64,000 nt of DNA, taken from positions 4,072,501 through 4,136,500 of the forward strand of contig CM069766.1 of assembly GCA_036169595.1 (NCBI GenBank), written 5' to 3'. The position numbers and the translations under genes are program-made. Shown here one piece after another: positions 17,949-35,527 of this stretch. Position 1 is the first letter of the stretch; every line of letters starts with the position of its first letter. This DNA is from Dictyostelium firmibasis (Eukaryota; Evosea; Eumycetozoa; Dictyosteliales; Dictyosteliaceae). The notes below the pieces were generated by a model. It ran no database searches. It was not told where the DNA came from and saw nothing but the letters and a program-made list of their open reading frames with translations.

Positions 17949-19004
17949 AATACATACATGTTTTGATAAAAATTTAGAATTATTATTATGGTAAGATAAA
18001 CCATTTAAAGCTGAAAAGGATTCAAAAGATCTAAGAGTTCCAATTAAACTTCCAAAGAAGTCAATAGTCCAAGGTGCTGTTTGTTTATCTAATGAATCAA
18101 ATCCTTCAGAGAATATAATATCTTGTACATTGTTTATAAAATCTTGGATCAAAAGTTGATTCTTTTTGAATTTTTCAAACTTTTCACCAGTGGATGGTGA
18201 TGTTAAATCGGATTGGTAAGGTACTAAAAGTTTAGAACAAATTGATAATAATCTTGATGATCCAAATAATTTGCTATCGAAATAATTTGAATTAACCTTG
18301 GCAAATGTTTCCATTCCTCCTTCAGCATTACTATTGTATGATTCTGGTTGTGAAACAGTTGATAGTGATGGTAGTAGTTGTGTTGGTAAGGGTATTAAAG
18401 TGGATGGTTTTAATGATGGCATGATTGTTTCATTTAAACCGTCTACCTTTAGTCCCTCATTTAAAAATTGACTAAAGATGTTACTATCACTAGAGGTTTG
18501 CTTTTCTAAATTTGTTGTTGCTGTTGTAATAGGAATTGGTGAGGAAACAATTGTTTTTGAAGACAATTCTTTCATCTCTTTTTTGTTCTCATCGTGTAAT
18601 GAGTTTAATATCTCATCTAATTCAGAAACATTCAAAAAAGAAGGTATGTAATCAAAGGATTTATCAATTTCAGTTGAGGGAAATTCGATACAACATAACA
18701 TATCAATAATTGATAATAATGTTAGAGGTGTTAATTTCTTACTATTATTACCTTGACTATTGTCGTTTGTTTTATTATCGTTATTATTGGTTGGAATGGC
18801 CCATAAATCAATGTCGCCATTTCCCCATTTCTCTAATATGTCCAAGCAAAACTCAATTGTATCTTTACAAAATATTTCAAATTCATTTTCGACTAGATAG
18901 GCAAAAATAAAAAATAAAAAATAAGAGAAAATAATAAATTAGTATATGAAATATTTCAAAAAAAAAATTAAAAAATTAAAGGAATTTGTGGAAAATAAAA
19001 TTTT

Positions 19005-19055
<51 letters not shown>

Positions 19056-19740
19056 AAATCGATTGAACTTTTAAAAGGTCATAGCCAAGTTGAGAAAATG
19101 TTGAGATAAAAACGTTTTCATTGTGGGGCAGGGTTTAAAAAAAAAACGAAAGTAATAAACTTTTTTTATAACAATAAAAAAGAAATCAAAAAAATAAATA
19201 AAAATAACTTGAATAATAATTACCTTTGTCTTTTTCTTTGCCACTATAAACTATATTAAAGGAAATTGATTCCAAAATTTTTGAAAGGAAATAGATTTGG
19301 TCCAATAACAATTCTTTTGATTTCAATAAGGTGAGAAGAGGTTTTAAATTTTTAATTATTGTGTCTTTTTTCAATAAACTGGTTAATTCTTTAAAATATG
19401 TACTAATTTTATCTTCTGGTTGCTTTTCTACTTCTCCCATTTCTACATTTTTATTATTGTTATTATTATTATTGTTATTACTATTATTATTATTGTTGTT
19501 GTTGTTGTTGTTATTGTTATTGTTATTATTATTATTATTATCCTATATTAAAGAAAGAGATAATATAATGGAAAAATAAAAAAAATATAGAAGTAAAATA
19601 TAATTAAAAAAATAAAAAAAAGGGTTAGATGAATAAAAAATTAAGTGCAAGATTTTTTTTTGTAAAAATTGTACTATCAGCTGATACCATACCATTAAAC
19701 TTTCACTTAATGCAATTGCTAATAAAAGATCAGGGTCCAT
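1931..19740 (-). CDS. ubr4: UBR4/BIG/Pushover-type giant E3 ubiquitin ligase
   Basis: N-degron-type E3 ligase homologue. Inferred exons on the minus strand are 19740-19693, 19542-19224, 18892-17958, 17882-8079, 8004-7848 and 7773-1931. All phases agree and give 5,702 codons. Domains seen: UBR box at about residues 1990-2060 (CSLKFSEGCCSVC, then CHKGHQVSYSRYSRFFCDCG); a beta-propeller-like stretch and a galactose-binding-like segment after it; ZZ zinc finger at about 3131-3176 (CDLCGVNPITGKRWNCSNCG); a UBR4-specific Cys-rich domain at about 3920 (CPRC, CKNC, CKHC, CNECGFCK); and the C-terminal hemiRING/UZI-type module from about 5310 (FTCMVCREGYSFKPTDVLG, later HFNCHRDATKADR). The ZZ plus UBR layout resembles plant BIG and fly Pushover. 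Poly-Gln, poly-Ser, His-rich and acidic inserts (about 1260, 1914, 4430) explain the extra length over human UBR4 (about 5,180 aa). The start is the ATG of a 16-codon exon. Two UIM-like motifs are discussed in Part 2. Confidence 0.95.
18893..19223 (-). other. Long intron of the UBR4 homologue with a 43-A run and a G/C-richer segment
   Basis: This 331-bp intron is four times longer than the gene's other introns (74-150 bp). It holds an unbroken A run at about 19011-19053. Next to it, 19060-19135 contains noticeably more G and C than intron DNA nearby, including GTGGGGCAGGG. The junction K-V-E-N-E-F restores the reading frame, so the intron itself is well supported. I see no gene inside it. Confidence 0.7.
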
Positions 19741-20311
19741 TATGTGATTTTTTCAACAGATAATGGGTTTGTGTGTTTTTTAATTAAAAAAAAAAATTAA
19801 AAAAAAAAAAAAAAAAAAAAAATTTTTAAATTAAAAAAAATTAATAAAAAAAAAAAAAAAAAAAAAATTTATTTCAAAACTTTTTTTTTCAATCAATTAA
19901 AAAAATAAAAAAATAAAAAAATAAAAAAAAAAAAAAAAAAAACCTACCTACATATCTGATTTTGCTCACAGAAACCAACAGACAAATGAACAATTAAAAT
20001 AAAAAAATAAAATAAAGATAAACTTTTTATTTTTTTATTTTTTTTTTTTAAATTATATTTTTTTTATTTTTTTTTTTTATTTTTTATATTTTATATTGAG
20101 TGTACAAAATTAATAGTTTGTTACTATATTACTATAACTTTCTAAGAATTTGATTATTATTATTATTAATTATTATTATTATTATTATTATCATTATTTT
20201 TTATTATTATTACTATTACTTTATATATTATTGTTATTATGTGCTATAGTGCGTGAGTAACATTATTATTATTATTATTACTATTATTATTATTATTTTT
20301 ATTCATTTTAT
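19741..20311. other. A/T-rich intergenic region, UBR4 homologue promoter side
   Basis: The region consists of long A and T runs and short ATT arrays. It lies between the 5' end of the UBR4 homologue and the 3' end of the next minus-strand gene, so it must hold the promoter of one and the 3' UTR of the other. No other gene or structured element was found. Confidence 0.7.
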
Positions 20312-20781
20312 TTAGAAAAGATTATTTGTATTTTTTGGAAGATTTTCATCAGTATCAATTTCAGATTCTTCGAAACGAATAACTTTTCTATTGACTGGAA
20401 CACCAAATTCATTTTCCATTTTATTGATGTTCTTTTTGACGCTACTGACATTTCTAATATCAAAACCTTCCATAACGCTAATGTTTTGGAAAAATACTTT
20501 ATTGTTTTTAATACGTGGTGGTGTCAATGGATATGGTTCTGTCTCATAGAATAATTTCTCTGCTTTCTCTTCTGCTGTCAAATGTTCAGTTGGTGCTTCC
20601 AATGTTGGTTGTTTTCTTAATGATAATACTTCACCTCTCTTTTTCAAGAATTTATAAACTCTTGTCAATGGACGTGTCTTTACAAATTGTTTATTGGTAA
20701 CTTCAGGTGGAGTTTGTGAACTAATTAATTAATTTTTTTTTTTTTCGTGTTTTGGTTGTGTTTTTTTTTTTTTATAATCAC

Positions 20782-20817
<36 letters not shown>

Positions 20818-21056
20818 ATCAACAATCGTTCATTTATTAATTTATTTATGTAATTTTATTAAATTTATAATATTAATATTATAGATTCACATGTGGTAGT
20901 ATAAAAATTGGTATTAACAAAGATGATTTCTTACCCTGGTGCTGGATAACGATAGTTTGTATCAAAAAAACCTTCATCTGAAGGAATTAACATCTCCCTC
21001 ATTCTCTTTGGTAAGAAAACTTTTAATTTTTTAAATTCTTTAATTAATGAAGCCAT
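20312..21056 (-). CDS. Conserved-looking 176-aa protein, function not recognised
   Basis: Two exons, 21056-20935 and 20720-20312, joined across a 214-bp GT...AG intron. The junction completes the sequence YRYPAPGSQTPPEVTNKQ in phase, which is good evidence for the splice. The product starts MASLIKEFKKLKVFLPKRM: short, basic and amphipathic, compatible with a mitochondrial presequence. The body is hydrophilic, with a proline-rich turn segment and an acidic tail (EESEIDTDE). No membrane segment and no catalytic motif were seen. I do not recognise the family. A mitochondrial ribosomal or respiratory-complex accessory protein would fit the size and charge, but that is a guess. Confidence 0.8.
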
Positions 21057-22410
21057 TTGTATCTCTATATCAAATAACCAAAATTTTGATCTCGAAAGCG
21101 AATTTGAAAAAAAAAAAAAAAAAATAAAAAAAAAAAAAAAAAAAAAAATGAAAAATAAAAAAACAAAAATTGAAAAAAAAAAAAAAAAATTGAAAAAAAA
21201 AAAATTAGTTGAAAAAAAAAAAAAAAGTGAACAAATAATGAATATCACAAAGAACCAAGATGCTAAGTTAAACACTCACCATAAATAATATCATACTAAA
21301 ACAAAGTTATACCAACACCAACTTGGCTTTATGTAAAGATTTTTTGGTGATAAATTACCAACACAAGAGTCAATGACCTTATTTCAGTAAAATGTGATAA
21401 TGACATTGAAGATGATGATGATGTAATGACGATGATGATGATTTTGAATATGAAAATAAAGGTAGAGGTGGTGATTATGAAGATTATTCATCCTAATAAT
21501 AATAGTAGTTCAAATCTGTATTCGACTGCCTTACTTTATTATTTGAAATAATTTGTGAAAAAAATATAAAAAAAATAAAAAAAAAAATTAATTATATAAT
21601 AAAATAAATTATTTTTTTATATTTAGGGAATGTGAGGAAAATTAAAACCAATATTTTATTTAATTACTCTATTATTTTTTATTATTTTTTTTTTTGGAAC
21701 CCATTCCCAATCTCATTTTATTCTGTTTTTTTGATTGATTTGTCCAATTCAGTTTTAAATTCTTATTTTTTCTGTGGCTCTCGTCATTTTAATCCCAACT
21801 CATTTTCAATCTCAATATTTCGAAAATTCAAGTTTATTGACCCACCAGAACGAGACTATTAATAAGTGTAACAAATTTGTTTGAACACTTCAGGTTCTAA
21901 AATTATTTATAAAGGTATTAAATCCTAATTTTGATATTACAAAACCAATAAAAAAGGGAATTCTAAAAAAAAAGAAAAGATTATTTTTGAAAAAAAAAAA
22001 ATAAAAAAAAAACAAAATACAAGCTGATACTTTCATATAAGTGCCAATCGGCATTTAGACTCTAGTAATGATAAAACACTTTCAATTACTGATAATCTAG
22101 ATTTGGTTTTCAATTGTTTGAAATTACCATTCATAATTTCTTTATAGTACTATTGCCAATGAATCCTTCACAAATCACTGATACACCTCCATCTCCAAAA
22201 TCATTTTTTTGGTACATCTAAACAACATTTGATAATTTATGCTGTTGATGCAATACCTAAATGATTATTCTAAAAATAAAATTTATTTGATCAATCTAAA
22301 AATATTATAAATATTTAACCAACTTACTTTGATATCCAATGTAATTTCTTGTAAAAAAATATTTGATGTTATTGCAATAATCAATAAAAAAAACTTAAGG
22401 TTTTTTTCTT

Positions 22411-22448
<38 letters not shown>

Positions 22449-22669
22449 GTGCCGCAGTGTGGTTGTTAAATATAGATTGACCAAAATGTAGCACACAAAT
22501 TGTGATATCACAAATGAAAATATTGATCAAATCAACACACTATAAATAACTATTTTTTTAAAAAAAAAAATATTAATTTTTTTTCAAATTAAAATTTTTT
22601 TATTTTTTTTTTTTTTTTATATTTTTTTTTAAGATTTAATAAAAATTAACAAACTTGATATAAATAGAT

Positions 22670-22702
<33 letters not shown>

Positions 22703-23053
22703 CTTATTTTTACTTTTATTTTATTTTTACTTTTATTTTATTTTTTTTTTTTATTATTTTTTTATTTTCTTTTCCTTTATCCAGCAAAAGAGAAGTTATA
22801 TAATGTATATATTATAAATATATATTTTATTTTTGTTTTTACTATATCATTATTTTTTTATTTTATTTTTTTTTTGTCTCAATACTGTTTTGTTTTGTTT
22901 TGTTAACTTTATTTCTTATTTTGTTATTTTACTTTCTTCATCATTTTTAATTTATTTTTTTTTAATTTATTTTTTTTAATTTATTTTTTTTTTATTTTTA
23001 TTTTTTTTTAAATTTTTTTAATTTTTTTAATTTTTTTTAAAAGAACTAATTTT

Positions 23054-23096
<43 letters not shown>

Positions 23097-23963
23097 CAAA
23101 TTTGTTACCAATAGTACAGACAATATTGAATAGATAAATACTAATAATATAAAACTTAATAATAATCTTTCGAAACACCACAAACTCAATCACACCATAA
23201 AGTTTACTTTACTTTTATAAGTAAAAAAAAAAAATAATAAAAAATAAAAAAAAAATAAATAAACACCACTTCACACACATACACACACCACACCTCTTTC
23301 TTTCAAACACACAACAACAAATACAATAAATTTTTAATCCATTTCGTAAAAAATAAAAAATAAAAATAAAATAATATAAATTAAAAATTTTAAAAAAAAA
23401 AAATAAAAAAAATATAGAAAAAAAAAAAAAAAATACAAACAAAAAAAAAAAATAATAAAAATAAAAACATAAACCAATAAACAAATAAATAATACAAATA
23501 TACTAAAATATATATAAACTATAGTCTTCACACTTGTTATACACAAAATTAACTATTTTAAAATTGTTTAGTTTTTTAAATTTTTAATAAATTTAAAATA
23601 AAAAAACAAAAAACATAATAATAATAATAATAATAATAATAATTTAACAAATAAAAAAAACATAGCTTTAAAAGAAATAATACTAAAATAGTTTTTTCTT
23701 ATTTTTTTATATTTTCTTGTTTAAAACACCAAAAACCGTAATTTAAAATATAAATTTTTTAAAAAAAAAAAAAAAATCAAAATTAAAAAAAAAAAAAACC
23801 AAAATTAAAAAAAAAAAAAAAAATCAAAATTTAAAAAAACGAAACAACAAACGAAACAACAAACAAATAAATAATAATAATAGCAAAAAATAAATAAAAA
23901 ACAAATAATAACAATAAAAATAAATAAGAAAATAAAATAAATAATAAAAATATTTAATTAAAT
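21057..23963. other. Gene-poor region with decayed sequence
   Basis: The stretch has two parts. From 21,290 to 22,560 it is less A/T extreme and contains broken reading frames: a GAT-rich piece at 21,390-21,490, a 76-codon open frame at 21,635-21,860 with no recognisable family, and an LRR-like relic at about 22,030-22,235 (listed separately). From 22,560 to 23,960 it is mostly homopolymer A/T, with a CA-rich patch at 23,268-23,312 about 650 bp upstream of the SAP30 gene. No intact gene was supported. Confidence 0.6.
22030..22235 (-). pseudogene. Fragment of a leucine-rich-repeat-like gene, decayed
   Basis: Read on the minus strand, one frame gives GDGGVSVICEGFIGNSTIKK, which has the spacing and residues of a ribonuclease-inhibitor-type leucine-rich repeat (G-x-x-x-I-x-x-G-L-x-x-N-x-x-L/I-x-x-L). 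A few bases on, another frame continues with KQLKTKSRLSVIESVLSLLE and SKCRLALI before a stop. The two pieces are not in one frame, no start or splice signals link them, and stops lie just upstream. I read this as the remnant of a host LRR gene. The call rests only on residue pattern. Confidence 0.35.
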
Positions 23964-24661
23964 ATGGATTCTGGGTCAACAAAAGTATTATTAAATAATG
24001 GTCATCACCATGGTGGTAGTCATCACCCATATCATATTGGTGGTAGCGGTGTAAGTGTTGGAATGAAGAGAAAGTCAACTTCATCTTCATCAACCACAAC
24101 CAATAATATTTTATCAAATAACGCTGGAAATTATATTTCATCATACATTTCGAGTAATGCTAATAGTGTGGTAAATTATAATACAATGCCAATAGTTGTA
24201 GCGACAAACCAAACCTCAACCATGATGATGACAAGCGGAGGTTGTGCAAAATGTGGCGGCAAAAAAAGACATTCTAAAACATGTATATACAGAAGAAATG
24301 ATGACGATGATGTAAGTTTATAAATATATTTCTATTTCCTATTTTTATTTCCTATTTATATTTAAACATAGTTATGGAGTGATAAATAATTAATAAATAA
24401 AATATATTTTATTATTATTATTATTACTATTTAAATTTTTTTAAAAAATTTTAAAAGGCAATTGTACCATCAAAAGATGTAATACAAAGATTAGATGTCG
24501 CAGCTTTGAAAAGATATAAAAAACATTACAGATTAAAAACCAAACATAACTCATCAAAGGCGGAACTTGCAAGTATTGTAAGATCACATTTTGACGGATT
24601 ACCAGTAAATGAAGGTGAAATCATCGAAAATTTTATGGTTAAAGTAAAAAAAATGGTTTAA
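23964..24661 (+). CDS. sap30: SAP30-family subunit of the Sin3 histone deacetylase complex
   Basis: Two exons, 23964-24311 and 24458-24661 (phase 0), giving 183 aa. The C-terminal exon holds the Sin3-binding SAP30 domain: LDVAALKRYKKHYRL, then KAELASIVRSHF, PVNEGEIIENFM, collinear with human SAP30 (LRRYKRHFKL, AQLVEIVGCHF, PVNEKDTLTYF). The N-terminal half is low complexity (His/Gly, Ser/Thr/Asn). Before the intron comes a small Cys/His motif, CAKCGGKKRHSKTC, resembling a zinc knuckle and placed where animal SAP30 also has a zinc-binding segment. Likely role: bridging Sin3 to deacetylase in nuclear repression. The start is the first ATG after a long A-rich leader (ATTAAATATGG). Confidence 0.88.
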
Positions 24662-25713
24662 TTATCATTTTTTTTCTTTACAAAAAAAAAAAAAAAAAAA
24701 AAAGTCAAATATATATTTTTTTTTCAAATATATATATAAATAACTGTATATAGAAAACAACATTACACAACAACAATATTAATAATAACAATATAAGATT
24801 TAAAGCTACACCAAAAAAAAAAAAAAAAAAAACTAAAACCAAAATTAAAATTTAAATCAATAACACTAAACTTAAAAAGTAAAACCAATTAATAATAAAT
24901 GATAAATCCAAATTATAGATCTCTATATTTTTGGATAAAAAAAAAAAAAAGTATATAATACATTTATATAGAATTTTGATTAAAAAAAAAAAAAAAAAAT
25001 TCCGAATTTTTCAAAATCGATTTTATTATTTTTTAATGTTTCAAACTCGTTGTTTAAGAATAAAAAAAAAAAAAAAATTTAAAAAAAATTTAAAAAAAAT
25101 TTAAAAAAAAAAAAAATTAATTGTGTCATTTGATTGTTCGCACTCAAATATTAAATTTTTTTTCTTTGGTATTAAAATAAAAAAATAAAATTAAAGTAAA
25201 AACATGTGTGGTTGTGCTACCAAATTATTTGACTTTCATAACAAATTATGTGATTTGATATTTTTTGGGGTGTTGCTATTTGTGCACGCAGGTGGAAATC
25301 AAAAAAAAAAAATAAAATAAAATAAATTGCAATTTATAAGAACTTATAAACCATTGAATGACGATTATTATTTTAATTATTTTCTTTTTTTTTTTTTTTT
25401 TTTTTTTATTTTTATTTTTATTTTTATTTTTATTTTTATTTTTAAAATTTTTTTTTTTTGAACTTAAAAATATCTTTTTTTTTTTTTTTTTTATTTTTTT
25501 ATTTTGTTTTATTTAATTTTATTTTTTTTTATTTTTTTTTTTTTTTTTGATCAACTTTGAATCCATTTTACCTTTTTTTTTCTTTTTTTTTTTTTTTTCA
25601 TTTTGTATGTAATCTGTAATATAGTGTTGTTCATTATTAAAAAAAAAAAAATAAAATAAAATAAATACAAATAAAAAAAAAAAAATCAATATAAAATTTA
25701 TATAGAAATTAAA
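24662..25713. other. A/T-rich intergenic region between SAP30 and CFA synthase genes
   Basis: Long A runs, then T runs, with a slightly less A/T-rich core at about 25,120-25,300 (TGTGTGGTTGTGC, GTGCACGCAGGTGG). This core is likely promoter sequence of the downstream gene. No open frame or structured RNA was found. Confidence 0.6.
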
Positions 25714-26265
25714 ATGAGTTTACTATTACCATCACCAATTAAAAATTTTTTATATCATTCATTTGTATCATATTCTTACTCATTTTTATTTGAAAAGTTA
25801 TTGCCAAAAATTAAACATGGCTATCTTGTAATTGATATTAGCGATATTTCTAATTCTGAATATTGTGGAAAAGCTCTAAAATATGGAAATGATCAACATG
25901 AAATAAAATCAAATATTAAAATAAAAAATTTATATAGATTCTTATTAAAAGGTAAACATTTGATTTAAATTTAAAAATAAAAAGATAAATAAAAACTAAT
26001 AATAAATTTTTTATTTTTTTATTTTTTTTTATTAGTATTATTTGGTGGGGATATTGGTTTTTCAGAAAGTTTTATTCTTGGAGACTTTACAAGTGATAAC
26101 TTAAAGAATTTAATATACAGTGAGTATTTTTTTTTTTTTTTTTTTTATTTTATATCAACCCTCATTCAAAACTGGCCTTTCACAAAAATTTTTTCTTTTT
26201 TTTTTTTTCAAATTTGTTAAAAAAAAAAACAATCTTTGCACTTTTAATTTTTAATTGGGGCAAAT

Positions 26266-26304
<39 letters not shown>

Positions 26305-27483
26305 TTTTTGATTTCCTTTATTTGAATTTTATTTTTTTTCAATCTTCAAAATTTTTTAAAATTAATAATTACTTACTTTTTTTATTTTTTTATATATTTT
26401 TTTTTTTTCTCCAAGTTTTTATTATAAATAGAGATGAATTAGATAATTTAAATACAAGATGGTCATTTTTAATGGATGGTGTTAATAGATTTGTACATTA
26501 TTTACATAGAAATACAATTGAAGGATCAAAAGAAAATATAAAAGCACATTATGATTTATCAAATGATATGTTTAAATTATTCCTTGATAAAACAATGAGT
26601 TATTCTTGTGCATATTTCGATCACAGAAAACAAGATCTTGAAGAAGCTCAATTTAATAAAATTAGAAAATTAATTGATCAAGCAAATTTAAAAAAAGATG
26701 ATCATCTTTTAGAGATTGGTTGTGGTTGGGGTGCACTTGCAATTGAAGTAAGTTTAAACTTTATTTTTTAATATCTATTTTAATTAAAACTTGGAAATTA
26801 AAATTTTTTTTTTTTTTTTTTTAATAATAATAATAAACAATTAGGCAGTAAAAAGAACAGGATGTCGTGTTACAGGTATTAGTTTATCACAAGAGCAATT
26901 AAAATTTGGTCGTGAAAGAGTTAAAGAGGAGGGATTGGAAGATCGTATTGATTTACAATATATTGATTATCGTAATGTTGATGGTAAATTTGATAGTATC
27001 ATAAGTTGTGAGATGTTAGAGGCAGTTGGATATGAAAACTATGCAACCTATTTTAAATCTGTTGAAAAATTGTTAAAACCAAATGGTATACTCGTTTTAC
27101 AATTCATTTCATTTAAGGATCAAGATTTTGAAGGACTCAAGAAGCGTTGTGATTTCATTCAAAAATATATATTTCCAGGTGGTTTATTACCATCAATTAC
27201 AGCAGTTATAAACACTGCAACAGAGAATTCAAATTTGGTTTTACAAAATTCTCAAACTTTTGGTACTCATTACGCACTAACTTTGGATATTTGGAGAAAG
27301 AATTTCCTTGCTAACAAAAGGGAAATCCTTAAATTGGACGGTTTCAATGATCAATTTATAAACTTATTCGATTATTACTTTTGTTATTGTTCCGCTGCTT
27401 TTGATACTAGAACTATTAATTTAATTCAAATGCAATTCTCTAGACCTTGTAATATAGATAATTTAAATGATTTTAATAATTAA
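25714..27483 (+). CDS. Cyclopropane-fatty-acyl-phospholipid synthase (plant-like type)
   Basis: SAM-dependent enzyme that adds a methylene bridge to double bonds of membrane phospholipid acyl chains. Inferred exons 25714-25951, 26036-26119, 26416-26747 and 26845-27483, all phases consistent, 430 aa. Motifs: SYSCAYF (conserved Cys near residue 172), SAM-binding motif I LEIGCGWGALA (about 207-217), TGISLSQEQ, EMLEAVGYENY (conserved Glu), VLQFISF and FPGGLLPS, and the C-terminal YYFCYCSAAFDTRTINLIQ. The segments LQFIS and YIFPGG match plant cyclopropane synthases better than the E. coli enzyme, which has a His in place of this Gln. The flavin oxidase domain fused in plants is absent. Intron 26120-26415 contains A and T runs. 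Nothing suggests loss of function. Confidence 0.93.
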
Positions 27484-27764
27484 AGAAAAAAAAAAAAAAA
27501 ACAAGAAAAAAAAGAAAAGAAATAAATAAACACAACATATTTGATCGAACGCATATATTCATTTTTTTTTTTTTTTTTTTTAATTTTTTTAATTTTTCAT
27601 ATTACTTTCCATTTTTTTTAATAATTTTTTTCATTTTATTTTATAATTTTTATTTTAAAATTTTTATTTATTTTTTATTTATTTTTTTTTTAAAAAAAAA
27701 AAAAAGATCTTTTAAATAAAATGAAATAAAATTAACTTTAAATCTAAAGTTTAAAGTTAAACTC

Positions 27765-27804
<40 letters not shown>

Positions 27805-29276
27805 TTTATTTTTTTAAATTTTTTTATTTTTAATTTTTTTTTTTTAATTTTTTTTTATTTTTTTTTTTTTTTTATTTTATTTTATTTAATTTTATTTTTT
27901 TTAATTTTTTTTTTTCGCAACATTCCAATTGTTTCCCAATTCCATACCCCTATTTACATGTAAATAAAATATTCTATTTATCTTATAATTAATTTAACAA
28001 AGTTTTTTTTTTATTTTTTTTTGACAGCTGTGAACCACATTTCATTAAATTTTAATTTTTCCCCATTTTTTTTTTTTTTTTTTTTATAACACACCAATTT
28101 TCTTTTTTTTTAAACTCTCTTTTTTATTTTATTTTATTTTTTATTTTTTTTATTTTTTTATTATTTTTAAATTAATAAAATATATAAAAATAAAAAGGAA
28201 AAAGAAAAAAAAGAAAAAAAACCAACTTAACTTTTTTTTTTTTTTTGTTTGGTGATTTTGTATATTTAAAGGTTTTTTTTTTTTTTTTTTGCAAGTGTGT
28301 TCTTGTTTTTTTATGAATTTTTTTTCCAACCAATTTTTCTAAAATATCTCGAATTAACCAATTTTTTTATTTTTTTTATTTTATTTTTTTTTTTATATTA
28401 AAATTAGTAACATCTTAAAATAACCTGAAATCAAATAAAATCAAGCTTAGAACTTTGAAATATGAGTAATGTATTAATTAGCACCACAATGCCTGGTTAT
28501 TTTTGTTTTTTTCAAAAAAAAATTTTATTTTTTTTTTCTTTTTTTTTTTTTTATTTTTTTTTTTTGAAATTTTTGCAAAAATAATTAAACGTTTAATTAA
28601 ATTAAAATTATATTAAAACTTTTTTTATTTATTTATTTATTAATACATTAGAATCAACAACATTTGAAACAATAGAATATTAGAATTTCCTTTCAATAAA
28701 TATTTAAAAATAGTAATAACAGTTTCACAATTTTTTTGAACTTCATAAAATACACATATTTATATCATAAAATACTCATTCATACCATAAAATTAATATT
28801 TTTTTTAAAAAAAATTGTAAATATTAACAATAAAGTAATAACAATCCAGCAACAACAAAAAAAAAATACTAAAGCAAATAATAGTACATTAAAAATAACA
28901 TTAATAGCAGTAATATTTTTAATATATATTATACATACAAAAAATTAATATATATTTAACACACAAGCACACTCTTTGTAATTTGAAATACATAAAATTT
29001 TAAAAAAAATTTTTAAAAAAAAAAAAAAAGAAAAAAAATATAATAATAATAATTTTTTAAACAAAATACTAATTATAATAGTAATAAACTATTGAATTTA
29101 AATAGAATAATAATATTTATAATATTAAAAAGATATAATAATAATAAAAATAATAATAATAGAATTTAGTAAAATTAAATAAAATAAATTGAATTAAAAA
29201 AAAACAAAAAATAAAAAAACAAAAAAAAAAATAAAAATAAAAAATAGTAAAAAAATAAAAAAGTAATAAAAATAAA
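27484..29276. other. 1.8-kb A/T-rich intergenic region
   Basis: This stretch contains T runs, an ATT array at about 27,762-27,800, and short mixed pieces (27,915-27,970; 28,420-28,500; 28,640-28,720). A 70-codon open frame at 28,736-28,948 is Ile/Lys/Asn only, has no family features, and ends in front of the next gene's leader. No gene was supported. Confidence 0.6.
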
Positions 29277-32676
<3,400 letters not shown>

Positions 32677-32929
32677 AAAAAAAAAGAAAAAAACCGTACC
32701 CATCAAACCTCACCACCATATATTTACATATCATATCATCATGCAATATATAATATATATAAAATATTTATTAATAACCAACCCCTTTTGTACATTTTAT
32801 AATTCATAATCTTTTTTTTTTTTTTTTCACAAACCAATAAAAACCTATTCCAAAAAAAAAAAAACCTTTTCTTTTTTTTAACTTTTTTTTTTTTTTTTCA
32901 CAAACCAATAAAAAAAAATTTCCAACACA

Positions 32930-35428
<2,499 letters not shown>

Positions 35429-35527
35429 TAATTAATAAAAATAAAATTAATTTATACAAATATAGTTTTTTTTTTTTATCCACAAATACACCTTTGTATT
35501 TATTTTAACTTTTTTTTTGTTTGTTTT

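Noticed and set aside
19120-19130. TTGTGGGG as a small-RNA upstream element on the minus strand
   Set aside because: The last base does not fit the (A/T)CCCA(C/T)AA consensus, and the position about 60 bases on falls in an A run.
19331-19579. Poly-Leu open frame opposite the second exon of the UBR4 homologue
   Set aside because: It is the complement of the poly-Asn codons in that exon.
28736-28948. 70-codon frame upstream of the coiled-coil gene
   Set aside because: It is Ile/Lys/Asn/Thr only, with no splice link or family, and lies in typical A-rich leader DNA.
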